Source: Chondrus crispus
Lineage: Eukaryota > Rhodophyta > Florideophyceae > Gigartinales > Gigartinaceae
Length of the DNA: 64,000 nt
Reading direction: 5' to 3'
NCBI RefSeq assembly: GCF_000350225.1
Contig: NW_005179007.1
Span: forward strand, 150,835 to 214,834
Every line of letters starts with the position of its first letter. Position 1 is the first letter of the stretch. The notes under the pieces were generated by a model. It was not told the DNA's origin, made no database searches, and saw nothing but the letters and a program-made list of their open reading frames with translations. Below are positions 43,567 to 53,462 of the stretch, one piece after another. A program made the position numbers and the translations under genes.

Positions 43567-44457
43567 TTAAGTTTGAATCAACTTCTCCCAGCATCTTGTG
43601 AAATGGCATGCAATAAAAAGGGGTTTAAGGCAGAACACAAGGCATTTCCTACAGGTCTGAGGCCCTTTTTGGGTTTTGTACTGTGTTAGGTTGGTTAGTT
43701 CAACATCTGCGCCTGGCACTATCCTGAGATGGTCGTCATCCAGCGACAATACAGTAGCGGAAGGGACGTAAAGAAGATCCCGGTCGACAGTCGCAATTTC
43801 AATCTCCGTAATAAGCGTCATGGCCCTGTTTGCACTGCGGCACCACCAGCTTGTGGACGTGCCCTGCGTGGCTCTAAGATTGTTTGTTCCAGAAAGGGCC
43901 GCCCATACAGTGTAATACCTATTTGCCGAGATTCCCATCTGGAAAAAGAACTGTCCCTCAGCAGTTTCACATACCGTCGAGGGATGCGCGTCACATGACG
44001 CACACAGTCTATGCCAGACTGTTCCACCTTGTTTGCACGACGTAGAAACTTCGGGCTGTCGAGTAGTGGCGAGTGGTCCGCCGACGAGTACAGAATCAAG
44101 AACATCTGCAATGGCCGACCTCTCGATCTCCCTCGCTTCAGCATGACGATCTCTAACGGAGCCTTGGGCGGGACTGTAAGAATACTTGTTGGATGCGCAG
44201 GTGTATTCCATCCTTTCCCAGCGCGCTGCTTTATCAGAGCCGCGCTTTTGGTGGTACCGTACCTCCTCTTCCCTTTCGATTTGCATCACGTGCTCGCGCA
44301 TGATCTTAGACGCCTCTTGCGTAGCCTCTGTCATCGTGGTGGCGGATAGTGCCAAAATAGTCTCACAGATAGATGCGCGGCGCGAGCAGCCGCATGACTC
44401 TCGTCGCTTATGAGCCCTTGCGAATGTAAAATGTCTGTGAGCAAGACGACACAACAC
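43567..44457 (-). CDS. Unrecognised ORF with LSLDDDHLR motif (element-like)
   Basis: The convincing part starts at MTEATQEASKIMREHVMQIE. It continues with CKQGGTVWHRLCASCDAHPS, two Cys pairs and His that could bind zinc, and GQFFFQMGISANRYYTVWAA. It ends with SATVLSLDDDHLRIVPGAD and LFIACHFTRCWEKLIQT. An acidic DDDH followed by basic motifs could be the start of a nuclease core, but this is speculation. Its 5' end overlaps 44331-45491 in another frame. Confidence 0.45.
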   Translation of the reverse strand: MLCRLAHRHFTFARAHKRRESCGCSRRASICETILALSATTMTEATQEASKIMREHVMQIEREEEVRYHQKRGSDKAARWERMEYTCASNKYSYSPAQGSVRDRHAEAREIERSAIADVLDSVLVGGPLATTRQPEVSTSCKQGGTVWHRLCASCDAHPSTVCETAEGQFFFQMGISANRYYTVWAALSGTNNLRATQGTSTSWWCRSANRAMTLITEIEIATVDRDLLYVPSATVLSLDDDHLRIVPGADVELTNLTQYKTQKGPQTCRKCLVFCLKPLFIACHFTRCWEKLIQT

Positions 44458-45491
44458 GCATAGATCATCTGAAGTAGAATCTCCGCACTTGCAGCATGTT
44501 GAGCACGGACTAGTAACGGTTCCTTGTCTGGTTCACTGGCATCATGCCAGTGGACCAGACAAGGAGCCGTTAGGCCAACGCGTTGGCCTGAAGCAACGCC
44601 ATCAATCTTATGCACCCCAGCCAAAGCAATACCCGCCTGGTGCTCGACATGATAGTCTTGTTGCCCGCTCGCCTGGGAGGGCTCGCCGCATCCATCTCCC
44701 CTCGTACGACTTGCGCCTCTGGCGCTAAGAGCTCCTTCGAGCACTCTAAACCTTCTGCTCTCACTGGTGCCAGCCTCCACCTCGACGAGAGCTCGGAGTC
44801 CGTCAGCCGCGTCATCTCCAACATTGCCCCTGGCTGAATCTCCCACGCTGGCAACAGTCGAACAATTGTCTCCAGCGTCTCTTGCGGCCCCACTTCCGAG
44901 CCCACAAGCAAGTTCTTTTGCGAGCTTGCCAGCACTTCCCTCACCAGCCTGGTGCCCCTGAGGTGCTTCGTCATTAGCTTTTCTCCTGTCACCACATCCT
45001 CTGTAGGGGCGGCATGCGTTTAGAACGCCTGTGGTATTTTCAGCACTGTCGTCTTCGAACGGCGATTTAGCTTCTTCCCGGACTTTGTCACTCATTCCTA
45101 CGCCATCAACGACAGCTGCTGTCTCTTCCATCACAGTGACACCATCACAACCTTCTCTCCGATTCTGAGCTGCTCCATCTCTGCGTCCCCCAGCTTCTCT
45201 ACATTTGATTTCGCCTTGGTCACCCTCGCCAACAGAATCAGTTATGTTTCCTGATTGCTGCCACTGATTCCGACATTGTACACATCCACAAAATTGCTTG
45301 CGTCGATTACTACCGCCGTTTTTCCACCCAGCATGCGCTGCAGCGCATGAACTGCACCTCAAAGCTTTTGATGTGCACTGGCAGCACCTCGCGCAAACTT
45401 TTCTCAAGCGGTCGCGCTTGGTCCATTCACAGTCCTCGCATCGCAGCATTCGGCGTGATCTTGCAGTTGCATTCTTTCGTCGACGGGTCAT
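44331..45491 (-). CDS. Cys-rich unrecognised ORF (element-like)
   Basis: 386 codons. The N-terminus has CEDCEWTKRDRLRKVCARCC, QCTSKALRCSSC and KQFCGCVQCR, ten or more Cys in the first 75 residues, as in a zinc-binding module. The middle is low-complexity (Gly, Ala, Asp, Arg, Glu). The C-terminal ~60 codons are encoded across an imperfect 59-bp palindrome (44514-44572) and a 16-bp one (44573-44588). Probably the 5' part of a multi-exon or frame-broken unit running to 41606. No family recognised. Confidence 0.42.
   Translation of the reverse strand: MTRRRKNATARSRRMLRCEDCEWTKRDRLRKVCARCCQCTSKALRCSSCAAAHAGWKNGGSNRRKQFCGCVQCRNQWQQSGNITDSVGEGDQGEIKCREAGGRRDGAAQNRREGCDGVTVMEETAAVVDGVGMSDKVREEAKSPFEDDSAENTTGVLNACRPYRGCGDRRKANDEAPQGHQAGEGSAGKLAKELACGLGSGAARDAGDNCSTVASVGDSARGNVGDDAADGLRALVEVEAGTSESRRFRVLEGALSARGASRTRGDGCGEPSQASGQQDYHVEHQAGIALAGVHKIDGVASGQRVGLTAPCLVHWHDASEPDKEPLLVRAQHAASAEILLQMIYACCVVLLTDILHSQGLISDESHAAARAAHLSVRLFWHYPPPR
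44514..44588. repeat. Two adjacent palindromes inside an ORF
   Basis: Arms 44514-44542 and 44544-44572 (29 nt) match at 27 positions with a 1-nt centre. Next to it, GGCCAACGCGTTGGCC (44573-44588) is a perfect 16-bp palindrome. As a result both strands encode near-identical peptides here (PCLVHWHDAS / PCLVHWHHAS). Confidence 0.9.
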
Positions 45492-45617
45492 ATCGCGCGC
45501 CGCAAGCCGACAGAACAGCCGAGCGTGGCGTGCTCAGCGGTTGGCAGGAAGGGCCCGCCGCGAGGTGTACCGACAGTGGCAACTTGTCAGCTTGAAGCTG
45601 GCGCAGAACGAGCAAGC

Positions 45618-45707
45618 GAGCTGAGAACCGTGGACGCGGCAAAATGGCGGGTTCAAAATATCGAGCTGGGAAACGTGGACGCCGCAAAATGGCGGGTTCA
45701 AAATTTA
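45618..45707 (+). repeat. Two 45-bp tandem units before the DDE pseudogene
   Basis: Units 45618-45662 and 45663-45707 differ at about four positions; each contains GGCAAAATGGCGGGTTCAAA. They precede the pogo-type transposase remnant and could be subterminal repeats of that element. Confidence 0.85.
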
Positions 45708-45779
45708 ATGTTTTCGCGAGAAGAGTCGCCCCGTGACCGCGCGTCACTGTATGTCACCGTGGTGGCCACTTTTTAGCCT

Positions 45780-46770
45780 TTGATTGGCACCCGACGGCTA
45801 CGATTTGAGGCTGTAAGGGATGCGGGGAACCGTTTCCGAGCACACGCTTCTGTAAGCGAGTTCGCGTTTTGGGAACCACAGCGCTCACTCATTGAAAAGT
45901 CAATTGCATATCACTTAGGCACTCTAAATCGTGGGTTTGCGTCTGGAGATTTGGATGGGCCTCATATTGAAAACGCAGACGAAACCCACTTTGTCGTCAA
46001 CATGGATAGTGGCAGAACAATTGGGATGCATGGGCAGGAGAGCATTAAGCACGCAGACGTATTATCTGGAGGTGAAGGTCTCACCATGATGGTTAGGATT
46101 ACAGTGGACGTCCACGCAATAATTGAGGCACCTATGCTCATATTTCAGAATCCAAATTGTTCGTACCCTATCCGCGGCGTCGGTGACGATGTGCCTAGAG
46201 TATGTTATCGCTCAGGTAAAAAGGGCTGGATTGACAGTACGGGTTTGCGGAATAACTTTCAGAGCCTCGAGCAATTCAGCAGTAAATTTACCACAGGAGG
46301 CGCGTTTTGTTTGTGTAAAACTGTTCGGGCCACAAAGAGACGGCCAAGAAAAGTGCTCGGCTAGCTGAGATCAACACGAAATTACGGAAGCTTCCCCAAA
46401 ATTCTACAGACATGATACAAACTCCAAATTCTTTTGTGATATCTAAGATTAAGAATGCGTGACGCAAGCGTTGGGATGCGTACAAGGTGGGGATGATGAC
46501 TCAAGGGGATTGGATGGATGGCGGCGAGAGCGCGAGCGGAGAACTGAAAACCATGGCAAGAGGTTTTTCCTAAAGCTGGCAGCTGATTCAGTGAGCGATG
46601 TCAATACCCAGCCGGATAAAGGCGGGTTGTCTTATGCCCGGAAAGCTAGGATTGGTAATGGTATGTGATATAATGTCAATGGGGTTTGGGAGGAGAAGCT
46701 GCTCTTTTTCTTTCTCCAAGCTATCATTGCCAAGCATCGTATTCACTTCTATGGTGAGCCAATAGCGTAA
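45780..46770 (+). pseudogene. pogo/CENPB-type (DDE_1) transposase remnant
   Basis: 45780-46364 includes ADETHFVVNMDSGRTIGMHG, then GEGLTMMVRI and APMLIFQNPNCSYPIRGVGD, as in DDE_1 transposases. After a stop the text continues in shifted frames: QNSTDMIQTPNSFVISKIKN, RWDAYKVGMM and WEEKLLFFFLQAIIAKHR, the usual C-terminal part. The segment with the second catalytic Asp (LDNASGH-type) is missing. Hence truncated, shifted and inactive. Confidence 0.7.
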
Positions 46771-46799
46771 ACCTTAGAGATTACAGTTGACTGTAAATC

Positions 46800-46950
46800 G
46801 GCCCAGTTTATTTCTGCACTGGAAAATAGGCTGGTCCAGATTTCTCACAAGGCACCCATAAATAGCCTGGATTCAAAAATAGCCTGGACCGGAGTAATTG
46901 CAGTTGAGCAGTCAAAAAGCAGGATTAGGAATTAGTCTGGTCCGGACCAA
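46800..46950 (+). repeat. Cluster of AATAGCCTGGACC-like repeats
   Basis: AAAATAGGCTGGTCCAG, AAATAGCCTGGATT, AAATAGCCTGGACCGG and ATTAGTCTGGTCCGG follow within 150 bp, just after the DDE pseudogene and just before the Harbinger TIR. They may be subterminal transposase sites. Confidence 0.55.
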
Positions 46951-47147
46951 ATACAGTGATTAGAGCATCTCTACCGCAAACGTCTATTTTGAAATCTATT
47001 GGGTCCTTTTTGCCAAGTGCGTAGTTTTAATAGGTAGATCTAATGGGTCATTTGACGGATAGACAACGTCCGTTATCAGAAGAGCCTGAACCCTACCGCA
47101 CACCCCGAATATATTCACATGTCGTCATCGTGTCACCAGTTCCAATT

Positions 47148-48275
47148 ATGCTCCCTTTTTCACTGCACGACTCCAGTGACGAGGACGACTTGTCCTACCT
47201 CGCAGCAACAGGCATACTTCCAGCCTGTGAAATGCAAGCAATCATCGCCAAGCGTCCAGGGGCCCAGCCCGGTAAGCGGAAAAATATCAAGCGGGACTTT
47301 GATGCCGCAATGAATCGCCTTCTCGAAGACTATTTTTGTGTGTCGCCGCGCTATGGAAACGAATCATTCGAGCGTCGCTTTCGGATTCCTCGCGTACTAT
47401 TCGATAGATTGCTTCAATCAACGGCGAAGGAATTTTTGTACGTTGAACTGATGAACTCAACAAGCCTGGTATTCATCCACTCCAAAGAGTTGTGGCCGCA
47501 ATTCGTATGATAGGGTATGGTGTCGCGGCGGACGCTCTTGACGAAAATCTGCAAATGAGCGAGGATTCGGTAATGCTCTCCATGAAGAGCTTCTGTGAAC
47601 TTGTTATTGAGAAGTTCGCGCCGGAGTATCTTCGAGAGCCCACCGAGAAGGACCTGCGACGAATTTTAGCCATCAATGCGGAGCGAGGCTTTCCTGCATG
47701 CGTTGGGGCGATAGATTGCCAGCACAGGGAGTAGAAAAATTGCCCCATTACGTGGACGGGGCAGTTTAAGGGAAACGAAAAGAATCCAGCTATTGTGCTT
47801 GAAGCTATATGCGACGGAGAGTTATGGATATGGCATGCTTTTTGGCATCCCGGGCAGCTTGAATGACATTAACGTGTCCCAACATTCGCGGAAAATGGAG
47901 CGAATAATGGCTGCCAAGTTTCCCCTTCATTTCCTGACACAATGAATGGCAGGCAGCGTACACTGCCGTACTACTTGGCTGATGGTATATACCCAAACTG
48001 GGCAATCTTTATAAAGAGCATAAAAGAGCACAATAACCGCAATGAAAAAACAGTTGCCAAGGCGCAAGAGGCGGTACGGAAGGACATAGAGCGTGCGTTC
48101 GGTGTCCTCATTACGCGTTTCACATTCTCGCCCAACCAGCACGTCTGTGGTCGCGACAGGACATTTCCAATGTCATGAACACCTGTATAATAATACACAA
48201 CATGACAGTAGAACACCGTCGCGAAGGATACAAAAGTTTAATGTCGTCTTTACAGTTCTTCGAAGATGCTTGTGA
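47148..48275 (+). pseudogene. Harbinger DDE transposase, several breaks
   Basis: 47148-47507 gives the N-terminal part (KNIKRDFDAAMNRLLEDYFC, ERRFRIPRVLFDRLL). After a frame change near 47470 comes AIRMIGYGVAADALDENLQM and FPACVGAIDCQH (first Asp). A TAG at 47732-47734 replaces the expected Trp before KNCPITWTGQFKG. GIPGSLNDINV follows in another frame, and then DGIYPNWAIFIKSI, QEAVRKDIERAFGVLITRF (catalytic Glu region) and CIIIHNMTVEHR. One nonsense and at least two frame shifts. Confidence 0.85.
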
Positions 48276-49798
48276 GATGTTCGCTACTGGCTAGGCATTT
48301 TAGTGGGAGTCACGTTATGCTACAGAACGACTGATTGCAGGCGCGCTACCGCAGGGAATGTGGGCATCCCTGGTATCGTCGAGAGAGACTCGCATCACCT
48401 CGCGTACTGATCACTCCTCGCTTCGGTACGATCTACTTCATCACATTTGGGAACGCCAGGGGAACATGTGGTAGACAGTGAACCTTGTTACTTCTTGGAA
48501 TTAATCAGTTCCCCCTCCAGGCTGCAATTTCGTTCCATCGAAGCCACGGATTTGAGACCTTGCTCAACGACCTTCTCCAGCTTCTTTACCCGGTGGTGCA
48601 TGCCATGCACCATCGGGTCAAGAAGCTGGATTCCCGGTAGCCATCATCTGTAGGATGCCAGTGGAATTATACATATCGCTACAGACACAACAGACTGCAC
48701 GGCCAACCCCCTTCGTAAGTTACCAAGGGTACCGCGCACGGTGAGTAGCTTGGGGCTTTACACGCGGACTCCACAAAAAGATACGCACGAGTATCAGAAA
48801 ACGGAAGGAAACAACGTATAGCAGTCTTCGCGCTTCCCGCTCACCCTGCATATATAAACCCCGCCCGCTCTTCCCCCCTCCGCCGCAACTCCGCACCCAC
48901 CGCGCCCTACCCCACCCCACGAAGCCAGGTCGTGCCCCATCCGACAGCAGCAAGCGGTGGGGGTCCGCCGATCCGTGACACAGCCTTCAAGTCCATGTGA
49001 CTCTCTATCTCACGCGATACCCTCGTCATCACGTGGCACTTGGCCCCTTTCTCTTGCGCTTTCTGGAGCTACCTAGCATCTGGCCCAAAAACGTCCACTG
49101 CACAGGCTCTTGTCGTCTCCGCAATGGCTACGGGCGTCGTGCGCTGCGCACGCAGATTCCCGAACTTCTGATTGCGGTTGCTCACTATATATACTGCAGG
49201 CTTGATCGCGTTGGTATCTTTCACGTTATTTATTGCCGTGAAGGCGGTGAGAGTACAGGACAGAGAGATGGTGCCGTTTTAAAAAACCGCTCGACGACCT
49301 CGTGCTCGAGCCGGTCGCGCTTTTTGCTTGAAAGGCGTTTTCGGCACTCTCAACTACGATTGGGACATAGACCGCGGTCGCCGGCGGTTGAAGTGGTCGC
49401 AGCGGGGGCCGTAGTACTCGTGTGAGACGCAGGAGCTGCCACATTATAGGCTGCCCGTTGTGTGACTTTGTCTGTGCCTGTCGTGTTTTCAGCCGCATCT
49501 GCGGCTATTGCTGAGGCAAATCTGGATTTTTTGATTGGCGAAGCCAGATGAGTCGCTCTTATTGCTGCGTAGATTTAAACCGTTTCAGACAGGGCCACCG
49601 CATCCGGTCGTCAAAAATCTCGATGGCATTTGTCTCCATCATATCAGATTTGCGCTTCATGGATTCATCCATTAACCGTACCGCCTGCGTCCGGAGCTCT
49701 TCTTGGCGAGCAATCTTTTGAGGCTCGAAAGCTTCCCATAAATCTCTCTGTTCTGCGCCGCGGTTTCTCCGGGGTCTTATGCTCCGACGAAGGCATGT
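48276..49798. other. Middle of the Harbinger element, no supported gene
   Basis: It holds the hairpin at 48577-48629, and a GCATATATAAACC box near 48848 followed by C-rich sequence that looks like a core promoter although no gene follows. Minus-strand frames at 49226-49498 (Pro/Ala/Ser-rich) may be the C-terminal part of the Myb-like gene. A nested insertion is possible. Confidence 0.4.
48577..48629. repeat. Hairpin, 26-nt arms with two mismatches, 1-nt centre
   Basis: Arms 48577-48602 and 48604-48629 pair at 24 of 26 positions. It is located between the convergent transposase and Myb-like genes of the Harbinger element. Confidence 0.9.
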
Positions 49799-50294
49799 CT
49801 AAAAGTCTGAATGATTGTCATCTGTGGCTGATGATACCATAGAAGATGTGTCATCCAGTTGCACATCTGGCAATGCACCCCACTTGGGATGGTGCTTGGG
49901 AACATTGTATGCCCTGTAATAATGCCAACTTTCCTTATCAAATTCTTTGGACGAGTAGTCCATACAAGTAGTTTCGCTCATATGCACAGCCACAGCCATT
50001 GACATGACACCGTCATCTCCTACCCCGGTCGGGTTGGACGCACGAACCTTGGCAAAAGATAAACAGAACTTTTGTACATCGGCTGAAAGGTCCGAGAAGT
50101 GCTGCTTGATTCTCAAGGCAGACCTGAACCCATATATCCCTCCGGTCACTTCGGTAGTTTCGGGGCCCTTTTCCATGATTCACAGAAGCTGCTATCCATG
50201 CTCTGGCAAGCACTTCATTTTCACGCGCATCCCAGCTTTTGCCGCGATGCATGCTTTTGCAAAACGTTCGACAGTCGTGAAGCTGATGGGTCAT
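49799..50294 (-). pseudogene. Harbinger Myb/SANT-like DNA-binding protein
   Basis: 50013-50294 carries KSWDARENEVLARAWIAASV, the Trp-containing first helix of the Myb/SANT-like domain. A frame change near 50150 leads to GGIYGFRSALRIKQHFSDLS and ADVQKFCLSFAKVRA (third helix region), then to SWHYYRAYNVPKHHPKWGAL and a Ser/Asp-rich end at 49799. This partner binds the element ends and escorts the transposase to the nucleus in PIF/Harbinger systems. Confidence 0.75.
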
Positions 50295-50447
50295 ATGTTG
50301 CGTTCTATGTGATTTGGTGAGAATGGGAGAAAATTCGGTTTCGGTTCGCGACTGTTGCGTGGTATGGGAATGAGGGCTGTTTCCCCTTTTTGGCGAGTGA
50401 TTTCTCTCACTTGACCAATAGTCGCTTGATTTGTGGCAATCTATCCG

Positions 50448-50513
50448 ATAGAATAGATCACGATCGGAGTCTATTGGAGGGTCGAATGAACTCCGATCGA
50501 AATCTATTCTATG
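50448..50513. repeat. Inverted repeat near the right Harbinger end
   Basis: About 24-nt arms around ATAGAATAGAT...GATCGGAGT pair at about 20 positions with an 18-nt loop. Further AATCTATTGAATAGATTAG lies between it and the TIR. These may be extended terminal structure for transposase binding. Confidence 0.65.
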
Positions 50514-50624
50514 AAAAAATCTATTGAATAGATTAGATTTTGTGTGGTAGAGTGACGTTCGTGGTTGCGGAATGAAAAAATGCAGTTAAATTTCATTTTA
50601 GACTCGCGGTAGAGATGCTCTTAG

Positions 50625-50765
50625 TGTCATTACGCGTACGTGTACATGTGTATACGTGTACACCTGCACCGGTAGGGACGGCGGAGGGTACTACCCCTTA
50701 AGGGCAGAAGGGGGATAGAAAGATAAAGGGAGGGAGGGGGTAAGGGAAAACTTGACAACTTCACA
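50625..50765 (+). repeat. 5' LTR of copia A
   Basis: Starts TGTCATTACG and ends CTTCACA; about 90 bp match 61022 onwards with a few differences. Contains ACGTGTACA palindromic motifs. GGTTATGGGCACC directly follows where the primer-binding site would be; I cannot match it to a tRNA. Confidence 0.75.
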
Positions 50766-51026
50766 GGTTATGGGCACCATTGAAACCTAGACGCATCCTA
50801 CGCCACGATCCAATCCGCTCCGAGTTGAGCCTTGCTCTTCCTACGCGATCCTCTAGTCGAGCATCGCTCCTACGACAGCAGTCGAGCATTGCTCCTGCCC
50901 ATACCAAAACGGCACCGCCTGCGCACCAATTCCCCTCCAGCGCCCGAGAGCCACGCCTTCACTACTGCAATACCCGCGACATCTGGCTCCCGCTATACGA
51001 TCAGTGCACGGCAGAAGAAGAACCAA

Positions 51027-51743
51027 TGACCGATCCCTCCAACCCCACCCCCGGACAGGCATCCCAGATATCCCCGGAGCTCATCGCCGCCCTCACAACA
51101 CTAAAATGGAAATTCACGGAGCAGCTCCTGAAGCTGAACAAGACCAAATTTATCCAATGGAGATCCAACCTTCTCGAAATCATCCGTGAGCACGATCTCG
51201 AAGACATCAGAGATTCTTCCTTCTCCTTGCCCTCTTTTAGCCCGCAGAAAGAAATTTATGAAAAGGCTGTGGGCAGCTGCCGCCGCATGATTACGTCCAG
51301 TTTTAGCGAGCAGATAGCGCACCTCATACCAGCCACCACATATGCTGCAAGTCCCCCCAGAGATCTCATCAACCTTAACGGCACTCTTGCACCGCACCTC
51401 AGCTGTTGATCACTCAATACTGGAAAAAGAAGCAAAGAGCATCCGACTTACACCCGGAGCAGACATCTCAGAATACATTGAGAAACACCTCGCCCACAGA
51501 GCCCGTATGGTTAGCGCCGAATATCCCCACATCAATGACGAAACTACCACAGTTAAATTCATCTTAGAAGCCCTACGCGAGAACCCTCAATTCGAGGATA
51601 TAATACGCTATATCAAATCAACTAGAATCACATCCTCGATCAATGAAATTCAAGGCTGGCTTCACGACATACAAGAAGAAAACGAACGAGTCGACCCCAC
51701 CCGCTCTGCTTTTCCTCAATCCAACCAACCCCCCCCATCGTAG
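51027..51743 (+). pseudogene. Copia A gag, one frame break
   Basis: The frame from ATG 51027 gives KFIQWRSNLLEIIREHDLED, typical of copia gag (W..L...L). It switches frame near 51350 to ADISEYIEKHLAHRARMVSA and FILEALRENPQFEDII (UBN2-type), ending at 51743. Confidence 0.8.
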
Positions 51744-52037
51744 TGGTACGGCGGTCGAAAACTATACCAACAGGCCCCCTATCGTCACCGCAGCGGACGA
51801 TATCATCAACGCGGCCGTGGCCGCTACGGAACGCCCTCGTTCCCAAAACAGCTTAATCAGCTCGCCGACCTGGGACGGCTATTTGCTGGAATACAAAACA
51901 CGCCTAACAGCAATCAAAATCCTCCTCAACGCCGTGCGACATAGCACCGCAGAATGCCTCAAGCTTGAAGTGCGATTACTAACGACAATGACCATACAGT
52001 AGGTCAAGATGAACATGACCACGACGGTGGCATCGAC

Positions 52038-53352
52038 ATGCAGGCGCTTCAAAACCTTACAAATAGCATAAACTCAGGACACGTCGTGGTTAACAACAGC
52101 GACCGTAAGTACATATTGGAATCTGGGGCTCATCCCGCACACATCAATCACTACGTCCATCTCATGAAACCTCCCCGACATCCGCTAACCACCCAAACCG
52201 CAACGTCGACTTCATCCAATACAACGGACCAGGGGATCCTTAAACTTCGGACCAATAAGGGCTTCACCCTGCGACAAAATCCCATTATAAATCCAGACGT
52301 ACGCACAAATCTCGTGTCTGTTCATTCCCTAGCAAAGCAATGGGGTTGCATACTATTCTCCCCTACGAAAGCCCACATTATCCACACTAAGACACCAACC
52401 CCGTCCGTCATCGGAACCGCATCCTGGCATCGAAACCAGTACGTCCTCGACACTTCACAAGACCCGACTGCGCACAGCGCAAGAACGATGGGAGTCAAAC
52501 CAAGGTCCAGGTCGAAAAACTTCCACAATTCACCGCCTCCCAGAGCACCATCATCCAAGAACGCTTCGTACATACCTTCTCATAGCCCCACCCTGACCAC
52601 ACATGAACTTGCCACCAGGACGATACTGGCCCGCCTCCTGAGCTCCCCGGTCTCGAAACATGCTCAAATATCACGAAAAGACGCAACTTTTTACGCCTAT
52701 CATATGATATTCAATCATCTTAACCTTCGAACCATACAACTCATGGCAATTAATGAACTGCTCCCACTGCCCGCCATCCTCAAGCAGACACCCCCAAGCT
52801 ATCGTGTTCCGGATGCGCACACGGCAAGCAGCGCCCCCAACCCTACAAGCGCACAACACATAGGGCGTAAGGTACGCCCTGGCCGTCGCATTATCCTTGG
52901 ACGTGTGCGGCCCGATATCCCCAAAATCCACACACGGCAATCAGTACTTTGTCACATTCATTGATACTCACTCGCGGTACGTCATGGTATACTTCACAGC
53001 GACGCGAAAAAACGTGCTCAAATCTATTCGCTCAACCATCAAACTGGTGGAGACGCAACATGGATTCCCACCCCATATTTTTACAACAGACAACGCCTCC
53101 GAGTACTTGTCGAAAGCTGCCATGACTATCTACATGCAGCATGGAACCACACCAAAACCCACAACACCGTACTTCCCACAACAAAACAGCATCGCAGAAC
53201 GCCTTAACGCTACGCTCGTCTCCGCCGTGCGCTCCGCACTATTTCACAGCAGCCTTTCTCCCGCTTTTTGGGAAGACGCGCTGCGGGACGCCACATTCAA
53301 GTATAACATCACTCGCCATTCATCCACTGGCCAATTACCATTCACAACCTAG
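52038..53352 (+). pseudogene. Copia A protease, GAG-pre-integrase and integrase
   Basis: YILESGAHPAHI stands where the protease DSGA should be, with Asp changed to Glu. NLVSVHSLAKQWG and FYAYHMIFNHLNLRTIQLMA (His-His) follow, then in another frame from 52897 MDVCGPISPKSTHGNQYFVT, HIFTTDNASEYLS and FPQQNSIAERLNATL, the integrase Asp, Asp and Glu motifs. The frame break lies at 52890-52960. Confidence 0.85.
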
Positions 53353-53462
53353 TACGGTCACCCTCCTCCCGTATCACAACTGTTCTGTTTTGGGCAACTA
53401 GGCACCTCTGCCGTGCGCGCCGACAAAAAAAGCTCCACGCACGATCCTTCCCGTCGCGATAC

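Larger units (their letters stand above)
46963..50620 (+). mobile_element. PIF/Harbinger element with TIRs and TTA duplication
   Basis: GAGCATCTCTACCGC at 46963-46977 is repeated inversely at 50606-50620, and the trinucleotide TTA flanks both ends (46960-46962, 50621-50623). A 3-bp TWA duplication and GAGCATCT-type ends are hallmarks of PIF/Harbinger. Inside are a plus-strand DDE transposase at the left and a minus-strand Myb-like gene at the right, converging, the standard two-gene layout. Both genes are broken. Length 3658 bp. The right end lies only 4 bp from the start of a copia LTR. Confidence 0.9.

Noticed and set aside
44489-44728. Plus-strand ORF starting MQHVEHGLVTVPCLVHW
   Set aside because: Its start only mirrors the palindrome; it has no independent support.
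48840-48860. TATATAAA box as promoter of a gene in the Harbinger middle
   Set aside because: No coding frame follows on either strand that I can support; kept only as a remark.
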